Source of the DNA: Bin127 sp965221625
Lineage (GTDB): Bacteria; Chloroflexota; Dehalococcoidia; Lucifugimonadales; Lucifugimonadaceae
Direction of reading: 5' to 3'
Assembly (NCBI GenBank): GCA_965221625.1
Contig: OZ244903.1
Span: 62,001 to 126,000, forward strand
DNA length: 64,000 nt
Shown: piece by piece, positions 1 through 7,331 of the stretch
Numbering within the stretch: the stretch's first letter is position 1
Layout of the letters: each line of letters starts with the position of its first letter
Program-made: the position numbers and the translations under genes
Notes under the pieces: generated by a model
Told to the model about the DNA's origin: nothing
Database searches by the model: none
Seen by the model: only the letters and a program-made list of their open reading frames with translations

Positions 1-508
1 CTATTCGTAGCACTTCTAAACCGGCGATGGTCCCGGCAACTTGCGTAGCCTCGCGTTGGGCATCGTTGAAGTAGGCGGGAACTGTAATCACTGCTTGCGT
101 TACCGGCTCACCCAATCGCTCTTCGGCATCCTGTTTCAGACGGGCTAGCAGAACTGACGAGATTTCCGCCGGCGGACGAACGTCGCCGTCAAACTTGATC
201 CCAACGTCACCGTTCGACAGTGGAGCCAAACCGAAGGGCATCAACGTCTCGTCGGCGCGCACGAACTCGTCGTCATAGCGACGTCCAATGAAGCGTTTCG
301 CCGAGTAGACGGTGTTTTCTGGATTGGTAACCGCTTGACGACGTGCTGTCATTCCGATCAGGCGCTCACCGGTTTTCGTGTTCTTGGCGACCACCGACGG
401 AGTGATACGCTGCCCTTCAGAGTTCTCGATGATCTCAGGCTCACCCGCGCTCATATACGCCATCGCCGAGTTGGTTGTTCCCAGATCTATGCCAATCGCT
501 CGTGCCAT
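1..508 (-). CDS. dnaK: Chaperone DnaK (Hsp70), N-terminal part
   Basis: The reading frame starts at ATG 508 and runs off the left edge, so only about 169 N-terminal residues are present. It opens with MARAIGIDLGTTNS, the phosphate-1 loop of the Hsp70 nucleotide-binding domain, and continues with the conserved NPENTVYSAKRFIGRRYDD and PAYFNDAQREAT segments. DnaK is the ATP-driven cytoplasmic chaperone that works with GrpE and DnaJ. It lies 84 bases downstream of grpE and should be the third gene of an hspR-grpE-dnaK transcript. Identity is certain; the C-terminal half is outside the window. Confidence 0.97.
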   Translation of the reverse strand, partial: MARAIGIDLGTTNSAMAYMSAGEPEIIENSEGQRITPSVVAKNTKTGERLIGMTARRQAVTNPENTVYSAKRFIGRRYDDEFVRADETLMPFGLAPLSNGDVGIKFDGDVRPPAEISSVLLARLKQDAEERLGEPVTQAVITVPAYFNDAQREATQVAGTIAGLEVLRI

Positions 509-592
509 TTCTTTCTCGTTGCCTTTCCTGCAGCTGGGGTTGCCCAGCCCAATATGCGCTTTCAGTTGATCGTCGCTTTGCTCATTCGCCCG

Positions 593-1279
593 TTAATCGC
601 CATCCGCAACGCCGATCACAACCTTTGCCACACGTACCACCTCGGCTGAATCGGCATCTTCATATCCGTCCTCGATCACTCCCACGATCTTTCCCGACAG
701 CTCCGCCTGCGAGGGCACGGTGGTAACGACTTCGTGCCGACCAGGGTCTGGTTCGTCGCCTAGTGATTCGAATCGAACGAAGCCTTGCGATTCCAGTGCA
801 CCTGTAACGATTTGCGACATCGCTTTGAACCCCGATAGCCAGGCTTCATCCATACCATTAGACTTCGCCTCGGTGAGCGATCTGCTGAAGGAGTCTGCTA
901 CCTTCATAACCGGTTGAGCTGCTTTAAGGCGCGTTTCCTGTGCGACGCGAGCTTGTTGCTCTTGTGAATCTTCTCGGAGCATCTGAGCATCGCGAAGGTA
1001 GCGTACTGCATCAGATTGTGCGCGCGTCAACTGCGACGCAAGCTCCCGATTCTCGCTTCGAATCTCTTCCAGTCGCTTGCCGACATCCTCCAATTGTGAA
1101 GCCAGAAACCTGACCTGTGACTGAAGTTCGTTGGTCACGAACTCTAGTCGATCCCGCTCCGAAGTCACGCTCCTCAACCTCCTGCGGTCGCGGAGTCTTT
1201 GTGCGTTCGAAATCGGAATAGCGGAGCCAAACCGACGGTCCCAGTCCGGACCCCACGAGCTACTCAACCTGAAGTCCAT
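593..1279 (-). CDS. grpE: Nucleotide exchange factor GrpE
   Basis: About 228 residues. The first 75 residues are a charged extension leading into a long coiled coil (residues about 40-115, rich in E, R, Q and L). The C-terminal half carries the GrpE beta-wing pattern (a GF..M..I...L...G...F segment, DPGRHEVV, and a final KIVGVIEDGY). GrpE releases ADP from DnaK. The ATG at 1279 overlaps the hspR stop as TGATG, and a GTG lies one codon further upstream, so translation is probably coupled to hspR. The N-terminal extension is longer than in many GrpE proteins. Assignment rests on the C-terminal pattern and on lying between hspR and dnaK. Confidence 0.88.
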   Translation of the reverse strand: MDFRLSSSWGPDWDRRFGSAIPISNAQRLRDRRRLRSVTSERDRLEFVTNELQSQVRFLASQLEDVGKRLEEIRSENRELASQLTRAQSDAVRYLRDAQMLREDSQEQQARVAQETRLKAAQPVMKVADSFSRSLTEAKSNGMDEAWLSGFKAMSQIVTGALESQGFVRFESLGDEPDPGRHEVVTTVPSQAELSGKIVGVIEDGYEDADSAEVVRVAKVVIGVADGD

Positions 1280-1821
1280 CACTCCACCCCTAGGTAATTC
1301 AGCATCACCTTGATCTCCTCCGCAACCGCCAGTGCCGACACAGATCCGGCTACATCCTCACTGTTTTCAAGAACTGTCACCATCTCGCGCAAATGCTTCA
1401 CCAACTCGAGGACGAGCGCGACGCCACTGAGGTTCAAACCGAGGTCATCCGACAAACGGCGAACTATCTGCAAGCGTTCCAAGTCCTCATCAGAATAGAG
1501 ACGACGGCTTCCTTCGGTTCGAGACGGGCTAACTAATCCCTCACGGTCGTACTTCCTCAAAGTCTGAGGGTGCATGTCAGCCAACCGCGCGGCGATGCTG
1601 ATGATGTAGATCGCATCGTCTCGATCGACCAGTCGTACTCGGATTCGTCTCCGGTTTTGATTGCGTCTCGCCTCCTCGGATTGCCGCGCCAACTCCCTTC
1701 GCTGAGCTTCAGCGCGAACCTTCGCTTCGGCGCGCGCGAACTGCTCTGCCTTCGGGATCAGGACACCTACATCCGGTGGTCGCGCTTCGTCGTATCTCTG
1801 TGTCAATTCAGGTCCATCCAC
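1279..1821 (-). CDS. hspR: MerR-family heat-shock repressor HspR
   Basis: 180 residues from a GTG start. Residues about 65-110 form a MerR-type winged helix-turn-helix (IISIAARLADMHPQTLRKYD, then GLVSPSRTEGSRRLYSDED), which matches HspR, the repressor of the dnaK regulon in Actinobacteria and relatives. The C-terminal part is leucine-rich (LNLSGVALVLELVKHL) as expected for dimerisation. A basic 60-residue N-terminal extension precedes the DNA-binding domain; a shorter start cannot be excluded. It is the first gene of the operon, unlike the usual dnaK-grpE-dnaJ-hspR order, so the repressor is made first from its own regulated transcript. Confidence 0.85.
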   Translation of the reverse strand: MDGPELTQRYDEARPPDVGVLIPKAEQFARAEAKVRAEAQRRELARQSEEARRNQNRRRIRVRLVDRDDAIYIISIAARLADMHPQTLRKYDREGLVSPSRTEGSRRLYSDEDLERLQIVRRLSDDLGLNLSGVALVLELVKHLREMVTVLENSEDVAGSVSALAVAEEIKVMLNYLGVE

Positions 1822-1871
1822 ATGTTACATCCGGGTTTCTGCTTTTCTGAAACTCCCCGACGCACAATGAT

Positions 1872-1912
1872 ATTATACTCAATGATAATCAATTTGATAC
1901 AGTTAATATCAA
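1872..1912 (-). promoter_or_regulatory. hspR promoter with HAIR-like inverted repeat
   Basis: Reading the minus strand, a perfect -10 hexamer TATAAT lies at 1877-1872. An inverted repeat TTGATA-N7-TATCAA occupies 1894-1912 and covers where the -35 hexamer would be. HspR operators (HAIR elements) have the form CTTGAGT-N7-ACTCAAG. The repeat here keeps the TTGA/TCAA core and exactly the seven-base spacer but differs at flanking bases. Position over the -35 is what an autorepressor needs. Inference from sequence only. Confidence 0.5.
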
Positions 1913-1989
1913 CATTACGAAAACCAGCCACACGACTGCTTCTCGCGAGACATGATCTTGAGATTGTTGCGATTTCTTTCAGATACCAC

Positions 1990-2019
1990 TTGACAACGGG
2001 GATGCCCATCGTGTAAAAA
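1990..2019 (+). promoter_or_regulatory. Candidate promoter for the mini zinc-ribbon genes
   Basis: A consensus -35 TTGACA at 1990-1995 is followed after 18 bases by TAAAAA (2014-2019), a weaker -10. It points towards the small genes at 2115 and 2405 and is divergent from the hspR promoter. No other gene starts in between. Confidence 0.4.
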
Positions 2020-2114
2020 TGCACATCGAGGTGTTAAGCAGCGTGCACACGGTGCTCCGCAAGAGCGTCGTTTTACGAAATCAAGCGTCAAAAAACGAAA
2101 ACAACGAAGAAGTC

Positions 2115-2276
2115 ATGACAATCATCTACGAAAAGCGTTGTCCTCACTGCCAAGGCGACATCGTGTTCAGCATGCGTCTTGAGGGGCCGAGTCTGAAATG
2201 CTTGCAGTGCACACGAATGATCGACCGCTATCAAGCCCGCGAGATGCTTGAAGGAATGCATCGAGAAGCAGTCTGA
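2115..2276 (+). CDS. Mini zinc-ribbon protein, copy 1
   Basis: 53 residues with two Cys pairs, CPHC near residue 9 and CLQC near residue 29, separated by about 16 residues: a classic zinc-ribbon knuckle pair. After the ribbon comes a short amphipathic helix (YQAREMLEGMHREAV). The start ATG at 2115 is chosen because homology to the second copy begins there; an upstream in-frame start at 2019 would add an unrelated tail. Function unknown; such stand-alone ribbons bind nucleic acid or protein partners. It sits immediately upstream of a paralogue at 2405 with a hairpin between them. Confidence 0.65.
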   Translation: MTIIYEKRCPHCQGDIVFSMRLEGPSLKCLQCTRMIDRYQAREMLEGMHREAV

Positions 2277-2323
2277 CCGGACGGGGCGAGAAGACCGAAA
2301 GCTTGCGATGCCAAGCCAAATCT

Positions 2324-2351
2324 GAAAGCCCCGCTCGATATCGGGGCTTTC
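2324..2351 (+). terminator. Hairpin between the two zinc-ribbon genes
   Basis: A perfect 10-bp stem, GAAAGCCCCG at 2324-2333 with CGGGGCTTTC at 2342-2351, encloses an 8-base loop. There is no T-run after the stem beyond TCACTT, so it may be a weak terminator or an mRNA-stabilising or processing hairpin between the two cistrons. Confidence 0.5.
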
Positions 2352-2404
2352 TCACTTAAACAGAAGACGAAAACTCCCAAATCACGAGGAAGGAGAAACC
2401 AGCA

Positions 2405-2575
2405 ATGGCGCAAATCTTTGAGAGCGCATGCCCGAGATGCCAAGGCGATCTCCAGTTCGCCATTGGTCTCACCGGACCAGAACTGAAGTGCATGCAATGT
2501 TCACGCGAAGTTACTCGAGAGCAAGCGGCAGCGATGCTCGCCGCAATCCAAGTAGCTCAGGTTAGCACCGCGTAA
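2405..2575 (+). CDS. Mini zinc-ribbon protein, copy 2
   Basis: 56 residues, start ATG 2405 with an excellent Shine-Dalgarno AGGAGA at 2391-2396, stop TAA at 2573-2575. It is a paralogue of the preceding gene: both have CP(H/R)CQGD, a GP-x-LKC-x-QC second knuckle and a C-terminal helix (EQAAAMLAAIQVA here). All four putative zinc-ligand cysteines are present. It is short enough to be missed by most gene callers. Function unknown. Confidence 0.7.
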   Translation: MAQIFESACPRCQGDLQFAIGLTGPELKCMQCSREVTREQAAAMLAAIQVAQVSTA

Positions 2576-2605
2576 ACGGCTCCGCTGACCGAAACTCATC
2601 GTAAC

Positions 2606-2648
2606 GACGGCTTGGTAGGCACCTGTCTGCCAAGCCGTCTTCGTTTTT
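2606..2648 (+). terminator. Rho-independent terminator after zinc-ribbon copy 2
   Basis: Ten-base stem GACGGCTTGG (2606-2615) with CCAAGCCGTC (2630-2639), a 14-base loop, then TTCG and a T5 run at 2644-2648. It lies 30 bases after the stop of the second mini gene and ends the transcript before the convergent DUF503 gene. Confidence 0.8.
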
Positions 2649-2656
2649 GAAAGCAC

Positions 2657-2956
2657 CTAGGCATCGTCAAACGACCACACATCGGTTTCGGCGTTCACCA
2701 CTTCAGCCTCAATCGCAGCACTCTCGACCAATTCGATCGCCGTCTGCATCAACTGTTCCACATGCCGTCGTTCGCCGCTGACTATGGCGATGCCAATCTC
2801 CGCCGATTTCCAAGAATCGTTAACATCGACCTCTGCCGACGAAATTTGGGCGCGCGTCCGCAACCTCGACACCACCGATTGAACGATCCGGCGTTTGTCT
2901 TTTAGCGAAAACGCACCATGCAAGTGGAGCGTGACCTTGGCCGTTGCACAGTGCAT
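2657..2956 (-). CDS. DUF503 / YlxP-like protein
   Basis: 99 residues from ATG 2956, full family length. The DUF503 pattern is clear: a first strand (KVTLHLHGAFSLKDKRRIVQSV), then R-rich helix, then AEV...DSWKSAEIGIAIVSG. YlxP proteins are small ferredoxin-fold proteins usually found in the nusA-infB-rbfA region and thought to act in ribosome or RNA metabolism; here the gene is alone, away from that cluster. Role otherwise unproven. Confidence 0.85.
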   Translation of the reverse strand: MHCATAKVTLHLHGAFSLKDKRRIVQSVVSRLRTRAQISSAEVDVNDSWKSAEIGIAIVSGERRHVEQLMQTAIELVESAAIEAEVVNAETDVWSFDDA

Positions 2957-2993
2957 CGTGCGCGGTTAGTACCGAGCTGAAGATTAACCGCCG

Positions 2994-4163
2994 TCAAAAT
3001 GCTAGGTAGGGTTCGCTCTCAACCGTCACGTAATCGCCTGGCGGGAAGTCACTTAGTGCGTCAATGTCGATCTCAGTTCCCCAGCCGGGTCCCTCAGGTA
3101 CGGTCGCTCGACCATCCGAGATCGGGATCATGTTCGTCAACACAGCCTCGTATGCCCCGAGGAAGCTAACGAAAATCTCCTGCATGAATGCGTTCGGAGT
3201 CGCCAGATCGAGATGCAGACTGGCTACCGTCGAGAGCGGACCGTTCGAGTTATGCGGTGCTATCGACACGTAGTACATCTCCGCAACGGCTGCGATCTTG
3301 CGCAGCTCCGTGATACCACCAGCATGACAGATGTCAGGTTGGATGATGCCCACCGCATTCGCCTCCAGCAACGGGCGAAAGTCCCAACGTCCATACAACT
3401 GCTCGCCGGTCGACAGCGGCACTCTGACTACGTCTGAGAGTGCCTTCAACGCATCAACGTTGTCCCAGAGTATCGGTTCTTCCAGCCAAGCGATATTGAA
3501 CTCCTCCAATGCCCAAGCCGCACGTCGCGCGCTCCAAGTGTCGAGTCTGCCCCGGACGTCACAAGCCAGTTCGATTGAGTCGCCGATCGACTGCCGCACG
3601 GCGCGAACCAGTTCGATGCCTTCGTGCAATCGCTCAGGGTCAATAACCTGCGGGCCCTTGAACGGATAGAACTTCATCGCTCGCCAACCGTCCTCGACCA
3701 ACTCCGCTGAACGCCGCGCAAAGTCGTCAACCGTCTTTGCCCCGCCGCCATCGTCCTCATCCTCGGTCGGATCAAACCAACCATTGGCGTAAGCCTTGAT
3801 GTCATCGCGAACCTTGCCGCCCAACAGCTCGTAAACCGGGATTCCGAGGGCCTTCGCCTTCAAATCACACAACGCGAGATCGATCCCGCTGATCGCGCTC
3901 ATCGTCACCGGACCGCCGGTCCACGTTACCCGACGATACAAGGAGGTCCAGATATTCTCGATCTGGAACGGGTCCTTGCCTTTGAGGTACTTGGCAAAGT
4001 CCTTGATCTCAGCGGCCACCCCAGCGTCCTTGTACTGCGTGCTCGCTTCACCCCACCCATAATCGCCCGTGTCAGTGGAAATCCGCACGAAGAGCCAATT
4101 CGTCCCCGACGCCTTGTGGACGGGAGTCCGCATTCCGAACACATCAACATCCGTGATCTTCAT
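2994..4163 (-). CDS. Enolase-superfamily sugar-acid dehydratase (mandelate racemase/muconate lactonizing type)
   Basis: 389 residues from ATG 4163; an in-frame TTG 30 bases upstream is possible, but an AAGGA-rich ribosome site fits the ATG. The N-terminal capping domain is followed by a TIM barrel with ligands in CDVRGR, LEEPI and STGEQLYGR. The C-terminal APHNSNGPLS supplies the general-base His region typical of acid-sugar dehydratases. Likely reaction: Mg2+-dependent dehydration of an aldonate or aldarate such as galactonate; the substrate cannot be read from sequence. It is downstream of, and same strand as, the restriction-modification genes, but metabolically unrelated to them. Related enzymes are abundant in SAR202 genomes. 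Confidence 0.85.
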   Translation of the reverse strand: MKITDVDVFGMRTPVHKASGTNWLFVRISTDTGDYGWGEASTQYKDAGVAAEIKDFAKYLKGKDPFQIENIWTSLYRRVTWTGGPVTMSAISGIDLALCDLKAKALGIPVYELLGGKVRDDIKAYANGWFDPTEDEDDGGGAKTVDDFARRSAELVEDGWRAMKFYPFKGPQVIDPERLHEGIELVRAVRQSIGDSIELACDVRGRLDTWSARRAAWALEEFNIAWLEEPILWDNVDALKALSDVVRVPLSTGEQLYGRWDFRPLLEANAVGIIQPDICHAGGITELRKIAAVAEMYYVSIAPHNSNGPLSTVASLHLDLATPNAFMQEIFVSFLGAYEAVLTNMIPISDGRATVPEGPGWGTEIDIDALSDFPPGDYVTVESEPYLAF

Positions 4164-4189
4164 ATCGAGTCTTCGATCCTTCCTTGTTG

Positions 4190-5074
4190 TCAAACGCCAA
4201 TCGCGGCCTGTGCCAAGAAAAACGGTCCATTGTAGGGATGTCTCAAAATCGCGACCCGCGTGACCCCGCTGAGACTATCATCCACATCTCCGTACGCACG
4301 CGCGAGATGCTCGAATGGCTCGCAATTCCTGACCTCCACCGATGCAGATTTCCACTCCGCCAGATGGCTGCTTCGTCCGCCGGTACCGTCGCTTTCAACG
4401 TGGACGAGCAACGACAAGGTGTCGTCGCCTATCAAAGGAAAACGGCCTGAGTTCAATAGGTTGGCGACAGGATCGACTTGTGTCATCACCCTAAAACGCA
4501 CCGAAATCGAAGAGCGACTAATGCGCCGTGTCGCCGCGAAATCCTCCTGCCGGAATGACAATCTCGCATCATCTGTTGCGATAGCAAGATCTTCGGCACC
4601 GGCACCAAGAGCAACTTGCCGGAACGCATCCAGTAGCACCTTAGACGGCTCCATCGTCTCGAACCATTTGCCGTGTACCAAGAGCGTCTTCGCAACCGGC
4701 GCGGGATTGACGGCTCGTTGCCCGCGTATCAGATAAAACACATCTCGATTCGGCAATGAACTCGGTTCTTCACCTTTGGATTCGATTTGCTCCAACATCC
4801 GCCTGTTGAGCACGTCAATCGGCTTGGTTGCAGAAAAAATCGTCGAATTGAACGAAGAGATCTGCATCGACTTGGCATCCTTTAGCTCGATGAACTCTCC
4901 TCCCGATAGTTCATCATCACGATTGGTCGCGAGAACCAAGTCCGGGAAACTCGCCCGACCCTTGGCCACGATCATCTCGCATGGAAACTCGAATTGGCTG
5001 ATTGGTTGTGCTTGCCCGAAATAGCCACGCCGTTGCATTAGTCGGGCGAAAAAGTGGTAAATCGACGAAGTCAT
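4190..5074 (-). CDS. Predicted type II restriction endonuclease (PD-(D/E)XK)
   Basis: 294 residues from ATG 5074, which overlaps the upstream methyltransferase stop as ATGA. No recognisable named family, but residues 44-65 read PD...GGEFIELKD, a good PD-(D/E)XK nuclease triad (D45, E63, K65), followed by polar DAKS. Tight translational coupling to a DNA methyltransferase strongly suggests the cognate restriction enzyme. Specificity unknown. The C-terminal half has no motif I recognise. A longer start at 5158 would overlap the methyltransferase by 87 bases and is rejected. Confidence 0.7.
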   Translation of the reverse strand: MTSSIYHFFARLMQRRGYFGQAQPISQFEFPCEMIVAKGRASFPDLVLATNRDDELSGGEFIELKDAKSMQISSFNSTIFSATKPIDVLNRRMLEQIESKGEEPSSLPNRDVFYLIRGQRAVNPAPVAKTLLVHGKWFETMEPSKVLLDAFRQVALGAGAEDLAIATDDARLSFRQEDFAATRRISRSSISVRFRVMTQVDPVANLLNSGRFPLIGDDTLSLLVHVESDGTGGRSSHLAEWKSASVEVRNCEPFEHLARAYGDVDDSLSGVTRVAILRHPYNGPFFLAQAAIGV

Positions 5075-5973
5075 TGCCCGCTTTGGCGGTCCAACAACAG
5101 ATGCTGAGGCACAACTTGCTCTACTGGATCGACTGACCACGATTTTACGTACGGCCAAATCGCGTTGAGGCCAACGGTAAATCTGTAGTAATCGCGGTAC
5201 TGCTCAACCGAGTCGGCGGTACGGAACTGAGCCAACCGATTTTCAATGCGCCCAAAATTCACGTAGTCTTTCTCCACGCCAATGCCGCGTCGACCCGTTT
5301 GACTGGCGACGCTTAACGTGGTCCCGGTTCCCGCAAACGGATCAAACACGCAGTCGCCGACACCACTGGAAGACAGGATGATCCGCAGGAGCAAAGCCAC
5401 CGGTGATTGTTGCTTGTGGGTTCGCGTTCCGTCATCCTCGAACAAAGCCTCATCTCTCGCGAAATACCCCGACGTCAATTCGCGTATATCGTCCCAGACG
5501 TCCGTCACGAAAATGCCGTTCTCGCGCGGATAGTATCCCTTAGGTAGAGGCGGATCGATCCTCAACCGATTGAAAGCTCGCGCGCGTGGTTCCTTGACCG
5601 CATACGCGATAACCTGATATGCCTTGCCGAACCGCACTTGACTCGGTATGGCAGAGGTCATCTTCTTCCAAACTATGAGATTCTGGAAGTTCCAACCCGC
5701 TTCCCTCAGAACGCGCATCACTGATTCAGTATTCTTTTCTCGCTGCATAAAGTAGATCGCAGCACCCCGGGATGAGTGGTCGTACACCAACTCACACACG
5801 CGCCTCATCCACGACCAGTATTCCTCTTCGTCCATCCGGTCGTCGTGCTCTCGGTACTCTTTTCCTTGATTGAACGGCGGATCAAGGAAAGTCAGATCTA
5901 TGCCACATGAAGACGTATCCCGGCTTTCGAGGTATTCGATGCAGTCGCCCAGATGGATCAAGAATCTAGACAT
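5071..5973 (-). CDS. Site-specific DNA methyltransferase (beta class, N4-C or N6-A)
   Basis: 300 residues. The catalytic motif IV DPPF is at residues 31-34 and the AdoMet-binding motif I (DPFAGTG) at 211-217. This circular order, with the target-recognition region in between, defines beta-class amino-methyltransferases such as HinfI- and CcrM-type enzymes. The helix LLLRIILSSS before motif I also fits that class. It protects DNA against the enzyme encoded by the overlapping downstream gene. N6-adenine versus N4-cytosine cannot be decided: DPPF is less typical than DPPY. Confidence 0.88.
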   Translation of the reverse strand: MSRFLIHLGDCIEYLESRDTSSCGIDLTFLDPPFNQGKEYREHDDRMDEEEYWSWMRRVCELVYDHSSRGAAIYFMQREKNTESVMRVLREAGWNFQNLIVWKKMTSAIPSQVRFGKAYQVIAYAVKEPRARAFNRLRIDPPLPKGYYPRENGIFVTDVWDDIRELTSGYFARDEALFEDDGTRTHKQQSPVALLLRIILSSSGVGDCVFDPFAGTGTTLSVASQTGRRGIGVEKDYVNFGRIENRLAQFRTADSVEQYRDYYRFTVGLNAIWPYVKSWSVDPVEQVVPQHLLLDRQSGQ

Positions 5974-6149
5974 AAGGTGGACTTGGCTGTCACGGGTTGG
6001 TTAGTCAACGAGCGCAATGTTAGTTTAAACTAGCACGCTGGTCGCGTTTCGGATATCCTCAATGGCGAAACCGCGACAACGACATCCTTCACACTCGAAC
6101 GCTTACTCCCTTTGCAAGCCAGTTACCTGATTTTCTTCTAACAATTCCG

Positions 6150-6827
6150 ATGATCGCACATATTCGCGAATTAGCATTGCGCCCCACATTCGTCGCTGTT
6201 GCGCTGGTGACCATTTCAGGAATCGCTGCGTTAGCTGTCACTTGGATGCGATCACCGGACCTCGTTTCGCAAACTGACGACGCATGGTATCCGCCATCAC
6301 TTCTGACCTGTGCGGATTTTGAAGACTGGAACGCGGTGGTCGACTATCTTGATTCACACCCCATGACTGAAAACACCGTCTACCTCGATTCGAACCGTAA
6401 TGGCATCCCCTGCGAGATGTTGATCCCGACCCAACCACCTGCCGAACCGCACCACCAAATTCGCTGTGACGACTTCCAGCATCGCGACGAAGCAGAGTAC
6501 TTCTTCGAAAAGTACGACGCAGTTGGCGAGAACCGATACGGTTTGGACACGGACCTTGACGGTCGACCATGCGAATCGCTGCCACCACTCGACAAAATCG
6601 AACGCGTGCTGAATCGACTGAACCGAATGTGGAATGCTTCCGATCGAGGTCGCGACGACGACTTAAATTGCTCGGATTTCGTCGACTGGGGTGAAGCCAA
6701 TGCTGCGTTCACCGAATCCGGCGGACCCATGATCGATCCACACAATCTCGACGCCGATAGCGATGGCGTTCCGTGTGAGTCGCTACCGGGGAGCCCAACC
6801 CGAAACCCCGGAAGCTCCGAAAATTAG
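6150..6827 (+). CDS. Membrane-anchored protein with three Excalibur-like calcium-binding repeats
   Basis: 225 residues. One N-terminal hydrophobic segment (about residues 10-32) is a signal anchor. Then come three repeats of the form C-x-DF ... LD-x-(D/N)-x-(D/N)G-x-PCE-x-L, starting near residues 53, 105 and 173 (for example LDSNRNGIPCEML, LDTDLDGRPCESL and LDADSDGVPCESL). These match the Excalibur domain, with an EF-hand-like DxDxDG loop and a conserved Cys pair per repeat. It is probably extracytoplasmic. Role unknown; such domains often accompany secreted nucleases, but no nuclease domain is present here. No strong ribosome site before the ATG. Confidence 0.8.
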   Translation: MIAHIRELALRPTFVAVALVTISGIAALAVTWMRSPDLVSQTDDAWYPPSLLTCADFEDWNAVVDYLDSHPMTENTVYLDSNRNGIPCEMLIPTQPPAEPHHQIRCDDFQHRDEAEYFFEKYDAVGENRYGLDTDLDGRPCESLPPLDKIERVLNRLNRMWNASDRGRDDDLNCSDFVDWGEANAAFTESGGPMIDPHNLDADSDGVPCESLPGSPTRNPGSSEN

Positions 6828-6872
6828 TCGGATCTGGCCGGCATCGATAGTTGACCTGTAACGTCAGGAACT

Positions 6873-7292
6873 CTAGACCTGATCGCGGCGACGCCGGCGG
6901 CGTGCGAATCGGAGACGCATCTGGGCACGTCTCAGAGATGCCAAAGCGCGCTCTAGGTCGAGGTCTTGTGCTTGTGTTGCGATGAGTTGCTGCGCACGCA
7001 AGACTGCCTGTTCCGCTCGATCTTCGTCGATTTCGTCTTCACGTTCGGTGGCGTCAGCCAAAACCGTTACTCGGTCTGCAAGCACTTCCAAGAATCCGCC
7101 GGAAACGACGATTACCTGTTCCTCGCCATCAGCTCCGTAGCGCATCTCGCCAGGCATCAACGTCGTCATCAGTGCCGCATGCGACGGCAAGACGGTCAAC
7201 TCACCTTCAGATCCAGGCGCGGTTACGTAGTCGACTTCGCCGGCGAACGTCTCACGTTCCGCGGTGACTATGCTCAGATTCATGCGCGCCAT
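6873..7292 (-). CDS. atpC: ATP synthase subunit epsilon
   Basis: 139 residues. N-terminal beta-sandwich with the family signature EGELTVLPSHAALMT, then a two-helix C-terminal domain ending in an arginine-rich tail (RFARRRRRRDQV). Part of the central stalk of F1; the helical domain inhibits ATP hydrolysis. Last gene of the operon, 40 bases after atpD, with an AGGAG ribosome site before ATG 7292. Confidence 0.96.
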   Translation of the reverse strand: MARMNLSIVTAERETFAGEVDYVTAPGSEGELTVLPSHAALMTTLMPGEMRYGADGEEQVIVVSGGFLEVLADRVTVLADATEREDEIDEDRAEQAVLRAQQLIATQAQDLDLERALASLRRAQMRLRFARRRRRRDQV

Positions 7293-7331
7293 GCGTGTTT
7301 TCTCCTGCCCGAACTGATATGTCCGAGGAAG

